From an uncultured Pelagibacteraceae bacterium (GTDB taxonomy: Bacteria; Pseudomonadota; Alphaproteobacteria; Pelagibacterales; Pelagibacteraceae): DNA of 64,000 nt. The stretch spans positions 121,460 to 185,459 of the forward strand of contig CACISK010000003.1 of NCBI GenBank assembly GCA_902589315.1. Reading direction: 5' to 3'. Positions 1-9,453 of the stretch are shown here, in pieces (the first letter of the stretch is position 1; each line of letters starts with the position of its first letter). The notes beneath the pieces are model-generated. The model did no database searches and had not been told where the DNA came from. It saw only the letters and a list, made by a program, of their open reading frames with translations. Made by a program: the position numbers and the translations under genes.

Positions 1-697
1 AATTGGTTATTCAATTTTAGGATTGAGAGGTCATTACTTTGCAATTTGTACATTGGGTTTAGGAGTTGCAGCAGGTGAAATTTCTGGAGGTATTGAAATT
101 ATTGGAGCTGGACAGGGCTTTACCACTCCTCCTTTTCCAAACATAGGTGGTTTAGAGGCAAGAGGTGAATTTTTTTATTTTTTAAGTTTCGGCGCACTGG
201 TACTCACATTCATTGCTGTAAGAGCAATTTACACAACAAGATTTAGATTAATTCTGAATGCGATCAGAGATAATGAAGACAAGGCTGAAGCAATGGGAAT
301 AGAGACTATGAAATATAAAATTTCTGGATGGATGATCTCAGCTTTCTTTTGTGGTCTTGCTGGTGGAATAATGGGAGGTTTAGTTGGTTACATAGACTCA
401 ACTGATGTTGCATTTGATGGAAGAGAAATGGGAGTATTCATGGTTTTGATGGCAATCCTTGGAGGTAAGGGGACTTTATGGGGCCCAATTATTGGTGCAA
501 CTTTATTTCACTTTTTTAAAGAAGGTTTTTGGACATTCTTCCTTGGATGGCAGTATGTTGCATTAGGGGTTTTAATTGTTGTTATAGTTATTTATTTTCC
601 TGAAGGTCTGATGGGATGGTTAAGAGAAAAATATCCAGAAAGATTTGGTGAAGTTGTTGATGAAGCTGATCGAAAAGCACAGGTGGAGCTAAAATGA
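1..697 (+). CDS. livM: Branched-chain amino acid-type ABC transporter permease (LivM family), 5'-truncated by window edge
   Basis: Frame stays open upstream of the listed TTG (reads IGYSILGLRGHYFAICTLGLG from position 2); LivM-like RAIRDNEDKAEAMGI motif and hydrophobic segments; followed by livG/livF. Confidence 0.9.
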   Translation, partial: IGYSILGLRGHYFAICTLGLGVAAGEISGGIEIIGAGQGFTTPPFPNIGGLEARGEFFYFLSFGALVLTFIAVRAIYTTRFRLILNAIRDNEDKAEAMGIETMKYKISGWMISAFFCGLAGGIMGGLVGYIDSTDVAFDGREMGVFMVLMAILGGKGTLWGPIIGATLFHFFKEGFWTFFLGWQYVALGVLIVVIVIYFPEGLMGWLREKYPERFGEVVDEADRKAQVELK

Positions 698-1434
698 GCA
701 TTTTAGAAGTCAACAATGTAAGTAAATCATTTGGTGGTGTTAAAGCTAATGTAGATATTTCAATGTCGGTTGAAAAAGGAAAGATAGTTGGTCTTATTGG
801 ACCTAATGGATCTGGTAAAACTACTTTATTTAATTCAATAGTTGGTACTTATCCAATAGATAATGGTTCAATTAAGTTCAATGGAAAAGAAGTATCTGAA
901 TTACCGGTACCAGTAATTGCAAAATTGGGATTATTGAGAACATTTCAACAAACTAGAATCTATGGAAAATTAAACTGTGTAGATAACATGCTTATCAGTC
1001 ACAAAGGTAGTGATGAAAGTTTGTTTAAAATTTTCTCTAAAATTCCAAAAGAGCTCACAGAAAAAGCTGAAAACTTACTTAATTTTGTTGGATTGTATCA
1101 AAAAAGAAAACTCAGGGCAGGTGACCTATCTTTTGGTCAGCAAAAATTATTAGAACTTGCAATGGCACTAATGAATGAACCAGAAATGCTACTATTAGAT
1201 GAGCCAACAGCAGGTATTAATCCTACTTTAATTAATGGAATTATTGATAGACTAATCAAAGTTAATCAAGATTTTGGAATAACATTACTTGTTATTGAGC
1301 ACAATATGAGAGTGATTATGCAATTAGCTGAAGACATATTTTGTCTTGCACATGGTAAAATGCTTGCAAATGGTACTCCTGAAGAAATTAAAAATGATAA
1401 AAGAGTAGTTGATGCATATTTGGGGGCTCAATAA
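694..1434 (+). CDS. livG: Liv-type ABC transporter ATP-binding protein (LivG family)
   Basis: Walker A GPNGSGKTT, LSFGQQ signature, Walker B LLLDEPTAG; 4-nt overlap with the upstream permease. Confidence 0.93.
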   Translation: MSILEVNNVSKSFGGVKANVDISMSVEKGKIVGLIGPNGSGKTTLFNSIVGTYPIDNGSIKFNGKEVSELPVPVIAKLGLLRTFQQTRIYGKLNCVDNMLISHKGSDESLFKIFSKIPKELTEKAENLLNFVGLYQKRKLRAGDLSFGQQKLLELAMALMNEPEMLLLDEPTAGINPTLINGIIDRLIKVNQDFGITLLVIEHNMRVIMQLAEDIFCLAHGKMLANGTPEEIKNDKRVVDAYLGAQ

Positions 1435-2219
1435 TGTCTAATCAATATGAAGTTTTGGGAAAAGCACCTGTTGCAGAAGATTTAAAAAACTTATCTTCTG
1501 AAGATATTCATTTAACAATAAAAAATTTGAATGCTGGATATGGTAAAATGGAAATTTTACATAATTTTGATTTATTTGTAAGCAAAGCTCAATCTTTATG
1601 CTTAATTGGTCCAAATGGAGCAGGCAAATCAACAATACTTCACTCAATATATGGATTTACAAATATTTTCTCAGGTAAAATAGAAATTGATGGAAAAGAA
1701 ATAACAAAATTAACCCCAGCTGAAAAATTAAAAACGGTTGGCATAGCTTATATTCTGCAAGATAATTCAGTTTTTCCAGATATGACTGTTGAAGAAAATT
1801 TGTTAATGGGTGGTTTTATCAAAGATAAAACAGAAGAGTCATATCAAGAAGCAGAAAAGATTTTAGACAAATATGAAAGATTAAGGAATAGAAGAAATCA
1901 ACCAGCAAAAGTTTTATCAGGTGGAGAAAGAAGATTACTGGAAATATCTAGAGCCTTAGTAATGAAACCTTCTGTTCTTTTAGTTGATGAACCTTCTATT
2001 GGATTAGAGCCAAAATATATTGATATGGTATTTGAAATTTTAGGTGACTTACAAAAAAATGAAAAGAAAACAATTATTCTAGTAGAGCAAAATGCCAAAA
2101 AAGGTTTAGAGTTTTCTGATATTGGATATGTATTAGTATCTGGTCAAACGGCAATAGCCGGAAGAGGTGATGATTTACTTAAAAATGATGATGTTGGACG
2201 TCTATTCCTAGGCGGATGA
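1434..2219 (+). CDS. livF: Liv-type ABC transporter ATP-binding protein (LivF family)
   Basis: Walker A GPNGAGKST, LSGGERR signature, LLVDEPSIGL; overlaps livG stop. Confidence 0.92.
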   Translation: MSNQYEVLGKAPVAEDLKNLSSEDIHLTIKNLNAGYGKMEILHNFDLFVSKAQSLCLIGPNGAGKSTILHSIYGFTNIFSGKIEIDGKEITKLTPAEKLKTVGIAYILQDNSVFPDMTVEENLLMGGFIKDKTEESYQEAEKILDKYERLRNRRNQPAKVLSGGERRLLEISRALVMKPSVLLVDEPSIGLEPKYIDMVFEILGDLQKNEKKTIILVEQNAKKGLEFSDIGYVLVSGQTAIAGRGDDLLKNDDVGRLFLGG

Positions 2220-2920
2220 TTAACACAAAATATTTTTTAAAAGGAATTCTTTGTGCAAAAGAATTTGATAGCCCTGCAATTGCTCTTGGTTTAAGCTTTT
2301 TAGCAATTGGTGCTTTATTAAAAAATTTAGGTTTCACAATTCAAGAAAGTATTTTTTCTACTTTTTTAACTTATGCATTACCTGGTTCACTTGTGATGGC
2401 AGAATCGATTTTGATTGGAGTTTCGTTACTTAATTTATTTTTTGCAGTTTGGTTAGTGAATGCAAGATTGTATCCGATGACTGTATCTTTAATGCCATTA
2501 TTAAAACATCAAAGCCAACCGAGATGGAAGTATTATCTTTCATCTCATTTTGTTGCAGTATCTTCATGGTTAATTCTTAAAAACAATTATAAAGATATTG
2601 AAAAAAAATATAGAGTCGACTTTTGGATAGGAATTGGAACTGCAACTTGGTTGATAGCAATTTTTTCAACTGTGTTAGGTTATTACTCTGCTGATTTCTT
2701 AAATAGAGAAATGATGATTGGACTAGCTATAATTAATCCAATTTATTTTACTTGCACAATGATAGGGGTGATGAAGTCTATACAATTAAATGTTTCAATA
2801 ATTTTAGGAGCTATCTTAGGACCTTTATTTTATCTTATTAGTCCTGATTGGTGTGTTTTGATTGGTGGGTTTATTGCTGGAACTGTTGCTTTTGTAATAG
2901 GAGAGAAAAATGTCAGCTAA
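2216..2920 (+). CDS. azlC: AzlC family branched-chain amino acid exporter subunit
   Basis: AzlC-like N-terminus (ALGLSFLAIGALLKNLGFTIQESIFSTFLTYALPGSLVMAES), paired with a small AzlD-like ORF; ATGA overlap with livF. Confidence 0.8.
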   Translation: MINTKYFLKGILCAKEFDSPAIALGLSFLAIGALLKNLGFTIQESIFSTFLTYALPGSLVMAESILIGVSLLNLFFAVWLVNARLYPMTVSLMPLLKHQSQPRWKYYLSSHFVAVSSWLILKNNYKDIEKKYRVDFWIGIGTATWLIAIFSTVLGYYSADFLNREMMIGLAIINPIYFTCTMIGVMKSIQLNVSIILGAILGPLFYLISPDWCVLIGGFIAGTVAFVIGEKNVS

Positions 2921-3236
2921 TGTTGTTTTAATAATAGTTATTACATCTTTAGCAACTTATATCTCAAGGTTTTTAGGAGCTTTCACATCTGAAATAATAG
3001 ATGAAAATACTAAAATATATAGGTGGTTTAATTATTTAGCGTATTCGACATTGGCTGCTCTAATTTCTAGAATGATAATATTTCCAGCTGGTGCACTTTC
3101 TGATAGTAATTATTTATCTAGATTTATTGTTGTATTTTTAGCAATAATAATTTTTAAATTAACTAGAAATAATTTAGTTTACCCAACTTTATTCTCTGCT
3201 ATCATTATGTTTTTATTAAGTAGCTTTACGATATAA
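2910..3236 (+). CDS. azlD: AzlD family small membrane protein
   Basis: 108 aa hydrophobic protein overlapping the azlC 3' end; TYISRFLGAF motif. Confidence 0.75.
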   Translation: MSANVVLIIVITSLATYISRFLGAFTSEIIDENTKIYRWFNYLAYSTLAALISRMIIFPAGALSDSNYLSRFIVVFLAIIIFKLTRNNLVYPTLFSAIIMFLLSSFTI

Positions 3237-3743
3237 ATGAAAAAAATTATTTTACTATTTTTCTTGATTTTAATACCAGGTATTTCACAAGCAGCATGTG
3301 ACGATCCTTTAACCGATGGTGTTGATTATACTAACTGTAGATTTTCAGATGGACAAGATTTACAAGGCAGTTATTTGCCCAACTCAAATTTATCATTTGC
3401 AAGTTTTATACAAGTAAATTTTGATAAAAGTATTATGATGACATCAAATTTGTCATTTGGAACTTTTCCAGAGTCAACATTTGTAAGAGCTAACTTGTAT
3501 GAGTCAACTCTCGTTGGTGGAAATTTTGAAAAAGCTAATTTTACAGGAGCAAATATGACGAGGGTTGACTTTATGGGCTCAACATTAATTGAAGCAAATT
3601 TTCAAAATGCAAATCTAATGGAAGCTAATTTTACCTCGTCAAATATGACCAATGCTAATTTTGATGGAGCAAATTTAATTGGAGCAACATGGACTAACGG
3701 TGAAACATGTGGACCAAATTCAATTGGAGTTTGTAATAAATAA
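3237..3743 (+). CDS. Secreted pentapeptide-repeat protein
   Basis: Signal peptide (MKKIILLFFLILIPGISQAA) followed by A(N/D)(L/F)xx repeats (ANLYESTLVGGNFEKANFTGANMTRVDFMGSTLIEANFQNANLMEANF). Confidence 0.88.
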   Translation: MKKIILLFFLILIPGISQAACDDPLTDGVDYTNCRFSDGQDLQGSYLPNSNLSFASFIQVNFDKSIMMTSNLSFGTFPESTFVRANLYESTLVGGNFEKANFTGANMTRVDFMGSTLIEANFQNANLMEANFTSSNMTNANFDGANLIGATWTNGETCGPNSIGVCNK

Positions 3744-3748
3744 TTATA

Positions 3749-4669
3749 ATGGATAGCTTAGATACTATTCAAGGGTTTGATATTTCATTTAGTGATTATT
3801 CCAAAAGAATAATAAATATTAAAATTGAAGATGAAATTATAGATAAACTAATATTTCCTTTTAAAAAATTTGATATTACAGCTCTTGAATATAAACCTTT
3901 TACTAGATTTACACTTGCAAAATCTTTAGATGATTCAACAGGTGGAAAGCTAGGAAAATTTATAAACTCTATATTGAGAGATAGAGATACAGGTTGTTTT
4001 ATTATAGGGCCTAAAAATAAATCTAAAAAAATTGATAACAATTTTCTTATTAAACTATCAACAGCTGTAACACACTTACTAGGTAATCCAAATTTTGATT
4101 CAATGGCTGGAAAATATTATGCAAGATTTCATGTTAAACATGAGGACAATAGCGATTCATATCTTAGAAAAGCATATACAAATATGGATCTTCATACTGA
4201 TGGTACTTATGTTAAAGAAAAAACTGACTGGTTATTAATGTTAAAAATGGAGGAAGAAAATGTACAAGGTGGAGAAACTGCAATGTTGCACCTTGATGAT
4301 TGGGAACATTTAGATAGCTTAACTAATGATAAAGTTGGAAAACAAAAATTTATATGGGGTTCTCCAAAAAGTAAAAATGTTGACTATAAAGTAGAACATC
4401 CTGTTTTTTCAGAAGACGAAAATGGAAAGCCACAAATTTCTTACATAGACCAATTTCCTGAGCCTAAAAATATGGAACAAGGACTATTTCTACAAAAATT
4501 ATCAGACTCTTTAGAGGGAAGTCAAAAAAAGATTGTAATGCCATTACCAGTTGGCTTTTCAGTAGTTGCAAATAACTATTTCTGGCTTCATGGTAGAAAA
4601 CCATTTGTAGAAAATAAAAAATTATCAAGAGAATTACTAAGAATTAGAGGTTCTTTTTTTACTAATTAA
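3749..4669 (+). CDS. glaH: CsiD/GlaH-like Fe(II)/2-oxoglutarate-dependent oxygenase (putative glutarate 2-hydroxylase)
   Basis: Blocks matching E. coli CsiD as recalled: ALEYKPFTRF, NFDSMAGKYYARFHVKHEDNSDSYLRKAY, HTDGTYV (HxD), LHLDDWEHLD, YIDQF, FWLHGR (distal His), RELLRIRG. Confidence 0.82.
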   Translation: MDSLDTIQGFDISFSDYSKRIINIKIEDEIIDKLIFPFKKFDITALEYKPFTRFTLAKSLDDSTGGKLGKFINSILRDRDTGCFIIGPKNKSKKIDNNFLIKLSTAVTHLLGNPNFDSMAGKYYARFHVKHEDNSDSYLRKAYTNMDLHTDGTYVKEKTDWLLMLKMEEENVQGGETAMLHLDDWEHLDSLTNDKVGKQKFIWGSPKSKNVDYKVEHPVFSEDENGKPQISYIDQFPEPKNMEQGLFLQKLSDSLEGSQKKIVMPLPVGFSVVANNYFWLHGRKPFVENKKLSRELLRIRGSFFTN

Positions 4670-4702
4670 TTAATTTTAGTGATAATAATCACTTAGTTTA
4701 TC

Positions 4703-5476
4703 ATGAAAATCGGATTTATTGGTACAGGACATATCTCAAAATCAGTAATCAATGGAATACTGGGATCAAAATTAAAAATTAATAAAATAATTGTATCAAA
4801 GAGAAATTCAAAAATTTCAAGTGAACTTAAAAGAAAAAGTAAAAAGATAAAAATATCTGCTGATAATCAGGATATTATAAATCAATCAAATTGGGTTTTT
4901 TTAGCAGTAACACCAACAACTGGAAAAATTATTCTTCCAAAACTAAAATTTAAAAAAGGTCAAACAATAGTGAGTTTTATATCAACTATAAAAATGACTG
5001 AATTAAAAAAATATATTAAAGTCAAAACTAAGATAATTAGAGCAATTCCTTTGCCTCCAATTTCTCTTAGAAAAGGACCAGTACCAATTTTTCCACCAGA
5101 TAAACAAGTTAGAAATTTTTTTAATAAGCTTGGCACATCTGTTGAAATAAAAAATGAAAACTTATCACTAAATTTTTGGTCAACTTCATCAATGATGGCA
5201 CCATTTTATGAATTACTACAAACTCTGAGTGAATGGTTAGTAAAAAAGGGAATTAATAGAAGTGACTCTCAAAAGTATATTACTTCGTTATTTATTGCTT
5301 TATCAGAGGATGCAAAAATGAATTCAAATAAAGATTTAAAAGTACTCGTTAAAAATTCACAAACCCCAAAAGGTTTAAATGAACAAGCTGTTAAAGAATT
5401 AAGAAAACTTGGATTTTATAAATCTCTAAATAAAACAGTAAATAGCGTCTTGAATAGATTAAAAAAAAGTAAGTAA
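4703..5476 (+). CDS. Pyrroline-5-carboxylate reductase-like NADP oxidoreductase (ProC family)
   Basis: N-terminal Rossmann motif MKIGFIGTGHISKSVINGIL; ProC-like RAIPLPP region; 257 aa. Confidence 0.7.
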   Translation: MKIGFIGTGHISKSVINGILGSKLKINKIIVSKRNSKISSELKRKSKKIKISADNQDIINQSNWVFLAVTPTTGKIILPKLKFKKGQTIVSFISTIKMTELKKYIKVKTKIIRAIPLPPISLRKGPVPIFPPDKQVRNFFNKLGTSVEIKNENLSLNFWSTSSMMAPFYELLQTLSEWLVKKGINRSDSQKYITSLFIALSEDAKMNSNKDLKVLVKNSQTPKGLNEQAVKELRKLGFYKSLNKTVNSVLNRLKKSK

Positions 5477-5477
5477 A

Positions 5478-6266
5478 ATGTCTGACAATATCTTACAGGT
5501 AAATAAACTTACAAAATTATTTGGAGGACTAGCAGCAGTTTCAAATTGCTCATTAAATATTAAATCGGGTTCAATCACTGGAATAATCGGCCCAAACGGT
5601 TCTGGAAAAACAACATTATTTAATTTAATAGCTGGAAATTTAAAATCTAATGATGGAGAGGTAATATTTAACGATGAAAATATTACTGATATACCATCGC
5701 ATGAGTTGTTTGGCAGAGGATTATTAAGAACCTTTCAGATTGCACATGAATTTTCAAACCTAACAGTTTTAGAAAACTTAATGATGGTGCCATCAAATCA
5801 AAGTGGAGAAAATTTATTAAATGCACTTATTAAACCTGGACTAGTTAAAAAAGAGGAAAAAGTTATTAGAGAAAAAGCCTATGAGGTTGTAGATTTTCTT
5901 AATTTAACACATTTAGCTAATGAAAGAGCTGGAAACCTATCAGGAGGTCAAAAAAAATTATTAGAATTAGGACGGACTATGATGGTTGATGCAAAATTGG
6001 TTTTACTTGATGAAGTAGGAGCGGGAGTTAATAGAACACTTTTAAAAGATCTAGGAACTGCAATATTAAAATTGAATAAAGAAAAAAATTATACTTTTTG
6101 TATGATAGAGCATGATATGGATTTTATAAGCAGAATGTGTGATCCGGTAATAGTAATGGCAGATGGTTCAGTTTTATTTGAAGGAACATCTGAAGAAGTG
6201 AAAAAAAACGAAAAAGTAATTGAAAGTTATTTAGGAAAGTCAAACTTAACAAAAAAAGAAAATTAA
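5478..6266 (+). CDS. livG: Liv-type ABC transporter ATP-binding protein (LivG family, second set)
   Basis: Walker A GPNGSGKTT, LSGGQKK, LVLLDEVGAGV; immediately followed by a LivF-like ORF. Confidence 0.9.
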   Translation: MSDNILQVNKLTKLFGGLAAVSNCSLNIKSGSITGIIGPNGSGKTTLFNLIAGNLKSNDGEVIFNDENITDIPSHELFGRGLLRTFQIAHEFSNLTVLENLMMVPSNQSGENLLNALIKPGLVKKEEKVIREKAYEVVDFLNLTHLANERAGNLSGGQKKLLELGRTMMVDAKLVLLDEVGAGVNRTLLKDLGTAILKLNKEKNYTFCMIEHDMDFISRMCDPVIVMADGSVLFEGTSEEVKKNEKVIESYLGKSNLTKKEN

Positions 6267-6973
6267 TGGCATACTTTGAAGGAGCAAAAATGACAGCTGG
6301 TTATGGGGACGGACCTGATATAATTAGTTCATGTTCCATAACTGCTAATAGAGGAGAGATAGTAGCTATTCTAGGTCCTAATGGTGCTGGCAAATCAACA
6401 GCCATGAAAGCGATGCTCGGATTATTAAAATTAAAGTCAGGATCAGTAACTTTGAATGGTGAAGATATTTCAAATATTAATCCTCAAGATCGTGTAAAAA
6501 AGGGCATTTCATTTGTTCCACAAACAAGAAATGTATTTGCAGAATTAACTGTAAGAGAAAATTTAGAGATAGGTGGCTTTTTGACAGAAGGGAGTTTAGA
6601 AAACAAAATTGAGAGTATTTATAGTTTATTTCCAATCTTAAGTGAAAAAAAATCTCAAATCGTTGGTCAATTATCTGGTGGACAACGTCAGCAAGTAGCG
6701 CTTGGAAGAGCTTTGATGAGTGATCCGTCAGTTCTTATGTTAGATGAGCCCACCGCTGGAGTTTCTCCAATTGTAATGGATGAATTGTTTGAACATATAA
6801 TAAAAGTTAAAAAAACAAATGTTGCCGTTATTATGGTTGAGCAAAATGCAAAGCAAGCATTAAGTATTTCAGATCGAGGCTATGTATTGGTAACAGGTCA
6901 AAATAAATTTGAGGGATCCGGCAATGATTTGCTTGAGGATCCCGAAGTTCGTAGATCATTTTTGGGAGCATAA
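6266..6973 (+). CDS. livF: Liv-type ABC transporter ATP-binding protein (LivF family, second set)
   Basis: Walker A GPNGAGKST, LSGGQRQQVALGRALM, LMLDEPTAGVSP. Confidence 0.92.
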   Translation: MAYFEGAKMTAGYGDGPDIISSCSITANRGEIVAILGPNGAGKSTAMKAMLGLLKLKSGSVTLNGEDISNINPQDRVKKGISFVPQTRNVFAELTVRENLEIGGFLTEGSLENKIESIYSLFPILSEKKSQIVGQLSGGQRQQVALGRALMSDPSVLMLDEPTAGVSPIVMDELFEHIIKVKKTNVAVIMVEQNAKQALSISDRGYVLVTGQNKFEGSGNDLLEDPEVRRSFLGA

Positions 6974-7983
6974 TGGATTTCTTAAATGCAATAATTGTAC
7001 TTTTAAATTTCACAGTAATACCAGCGTTAGCTTATGGTTCACAATTAGCTTTAGGTGCTATTTTTGTTACTTTAATTTATGCAGTTTTAAGATTTGCTAA
7101 TTTTGCAACTGGAGACATGATGTCTTTTGGAACCATGTTTGCAGTTATTTTAACATATTATTTTCAGTCATTAGGTATTGGATTAGGTGTTTTGCCAACA
7201 GCACTTTTAACAATTCCTTTCGCGATCTTAATGATGATTCTATATATGTTAATTATAGACAAATTTGTTTTCAGTTATTATAGGATAAAAAAAAGTCCTC
7301 CAGTTCAGTTCGCAATGGTTAGCGTAGGGGTAATGTTTGTCACTCAAGCCTTAATTAGAATAATCATCGGACCATCAGATAGAAGATTTTTAGATGGTGA
7401 AAAATTTATACTTAAAGCAACAGAATTTAAAGAAATGACAGGTCTTGCTGAAGGTATAACTTTAAAATCAACACAAGCAATAACAATCATTGTAACTCTA
7501 ATTGTTGTTTCAATAATGTTTTGGTTTTTAAATAGAACTAAAACTGGAACAAGTATGAGAGCTTATTCAGACAATGAAGATTTAGCATTATTGTCTGGTA
7601 TAGATCCTAAGAGAGTTGTTTTGATAACATGGGTCATCGCAGGAATTTTGGCTACTATTGGTGGAGTATTATACGGGTTAGATAAAAGTTATAGACCTTT
7701 TGTTTATTTTAATAATATGCTTCCAATATTCGCCGCAGCAATTGTTGGAGGAATCGGAAATCCATTTGGAGCCTTCCTAGGTGGATACGTTATAGCTTTT
7801 GCAGAAATATTTGTAACTTACGCATACAAAAGATTTATTTCATATCTATTACCTGAACATCTTGAGCCAGACTCTTTACTCCAGTTATTATCGACAGATT
7901 ACAAGTTTGCAGTTTCATTCTCAATTTTAGTAATTGTTTTATTAATAAGGCCGTCCGGTATCTTTAAAGGAAAAGTAATATGA
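6973..7983 (+). CDS. livH: Liv-type ABC transporter permease (LivH family)
   Basis: LAYGSQLALGAIFVTLIYAVLRFANFATGDMM; AIVGGIGNPFGAFLGGYV; operon position. Confidence 0.9.
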   Translation: MDFLNAIIVLLNFTVIPALAYGSQLALGAIFVTLIYAVLRFANFATGDMMSFGTMFAVILTYYFQSLGIGLGVLPTALLTIPFAILMMILYMLIIDKFVFSYYRIKKSPPVQFAMVSVGVMFVTQALIRIIIGPSDRRFLDGEKFILKATEFKEMTGLAEGITLKSTQAITIIVTLIVVSIMFWFLNRTKTGTSMRAYSDNEDLALLSGIDPKRVVLITWVIAGILATIGGVLYGLDKSYRPFVYFNNMLPIFAAAIVGGIGNPFGAFLGGYVIAFAEIFVTYAYKRFISYLLPEHLEPDSLLQLLSTDYKFAVSFSILVIVLLIRPSGIFKGKVI

Positions 7984-9350
7984 GGAATTATAAAAATGTC
8001 ATCGCCGCATATTCAATCATGATATTTTTAATAATTTTGGTTGGGATATTTCAATCCTGGTCTATTGCATTAACTATTTTAAATTATTGTTTAATTTCCG
8101 CAGTTATGACAATTGGGGCAAATATACAATGGGGTTATGCTGGATTAATTAATTTTGGGATAATGGGATATACAGCATTAGGAGGATTAGCTGTAGTCTT
8201 AGTTTCGGTTGAACCAGTTAAAAAAGCTTGGCAAGTTGGAGGTTTAAATATTTTAGCTTGTATATGGATAATTGTTGCAATTATCTTTGTAGTTAAATTT
8301 ATACTAAATAGATTTGAAAAATCTAAATTAAGAAATTACTCAGTAGCCTCTGTAATTTTAGGTGGAATAATTTTATTAAGAGTAACTGCTGCACCAGGAA
8401 TAGAGGCTATCGAATCAGTTGATCCAGCAAAGACAGGATTTCTCGGTGGCATGGGATTACCAGTTTTATTTTCCTGGATTGTCGGTGCACTTTTGGCTGG
8501 CAGTTTAGCATTTGTCATAGGGAAGATTGCATTAGGTCTTCGTGCTGATTATTTAGCTATTGCAACATTACTAATAGCAGAAATTATCGTTTCAATTATT
8601 AAACATGAGGAATGGTTGGCAAGAGGTGTAAAAAATGTAATAGGATTAAAAAGACCAGCACCATACGAAATAGATCTACAAACTTCAGAATGGTTTATAA
8701 ATTTAGTTACAAAATTTAATTCATCAAAATTAAATTTAAGTAATTCAATCTCTGATAAGCAAGAAGCTCTAAATCAAATGGTTATTGATGCATCCTCAGT
8801 TTATGTAAAATTATGTTTTACAGGTTTATTTCTTACTGTTGTTATTATCTTGTTAATTGTGACTCAGAAAGCCCTTTATTCACCTTGGGGAAGAAAAATG
8901 AGAGCTATAAGAGATAATGAAGAGGCGGCAAGTGCAATGGGTAAAAATATTGTTAAAGAGCATCTTCTTATTTTTATTTTGGGATCTGCAATTGTTGGCT
9001 TAGCTGGAGCTATGATGGTTACTAATGACGGCTTGTTTACACCAGGTAGCTACAGACCTATGAGATATACTTTTGTAATTTGGGTCATGGTTATAGTAGG
9101 TGGAACAGGAAATAATTTCGGAGCAATATTAGGGGGATTTGTAGTTTGGTTTTTATGGGTCGAAGCTGCTCCAATTGCATTATTTTTAATTAATTTGTTT
9201 ACATCCCATCTGCCAGAAACTAATGCAGTGAGAGTTCACTTAATTGAAAGTGCTCCATATTTTAGATTCTTAGTTATTGGAATTGGTTTACTTTTAATAA
9301 TGCGTTATAGACCACAGGGAATTATTCCGGAAAAAATTATTAAACAATAA
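7980..9350 (+). CDS. livM: Liv-type ABC transporter permease (LivM family)
   Basis: GYAGLINFGIMGYTALGG; RAIRDNEEAASAMGKN; VIVGGTGNNFGAILGG; overlaps livH. Confidence 0.9.
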   Translation: MRNYKNVIAAYSIMIFLIILVGIFQSWSIALTILNYCLISAVMTIGANIQWGYAGLINFGIMGYTALGGLAVVLVSVEPVKKAWQVGGLNILACIWIIVAIIFVVKFILNRFEKSKLRNYSVASVILGGIILLRVTAAPGIEAIESVDPAKTGFLGGMGLPVLFSWIVGALLAGSLAFVIGKIALGLRADYLAIATLLIAEIIVSIIKHEEWLARGVKNVIGLKRPAPYEIDLQTSEWFINLVTKFNSSKLNLSNSISDKQEALNQMVIDASSVYVKLCFTGLFLTVVIILLIVTQKALYSPWGRKMRAIRDNEEAASAMGKNIVKEHLLIFILGSAIVGLAGAMMVTNDGLFTPGSYRPMRYTFVIWVMVIVGGTGNNFGAILGGFVVWFLWVEAAPIALFLINLFTSHLPETNAVRVHLIESAPYFRFLVIGIGLLLIMRYRPQGIIPEKIIKQ

Positions 9351-9418
9351 TGTATTATATTTTATTAGGTATTGTTTTAGGATTAATATTTTATTTATCT
9401 GACAAATATTTATTTTAA
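9350..9418 (+). CDS. Putative 22-aa single-pass hydrophobic micropeptide (MYYILLGIVLGLIFYLSDKYLF)
   Basis: ATG overlaps the livM stop (TAATG); in-frame TAA at 9416-9418, directly before the terminator; not in the supplied ORF track. Confidence 0.4.
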   Translation: MYYILLGIVLGLIFYLSDKYLF

Positions 9419-9444
9419 AACCCCAGTTAAGAAACTGGGGTTTT
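9417..9444. terminator. Bidirectional intrinsic terminator between convergent livM and the binding-protein gene
   Basis: AAAA-CCCCAGTT-aaga-AACTGGGG-TTTT perfect hairpin with flanking A/T tracts. Confidence 0.93.
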
Positions 9445-9453
9445 AATTTCTAA

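Noticed and set aside
1438-2098. Minus-strand ORFs 1438-1647 and 1898-2098
   Set aside because: Antisense shadows of livF with no family similarity
4678-4693. Hairpin AGTGAT-aata-ATCACT between csiD-like and proC-like genes, considered as terminator
   Set aside because: Short AT-rich stem, no T-tract, and genes on both sides are co-oriented; too weak to call
6831-7100. ORFs 6831-7013 (-) and 6909-7100 (+) across the livF/livH junction
   Set aside because: Alternative-frame shadows of two clear overlapping CDSs
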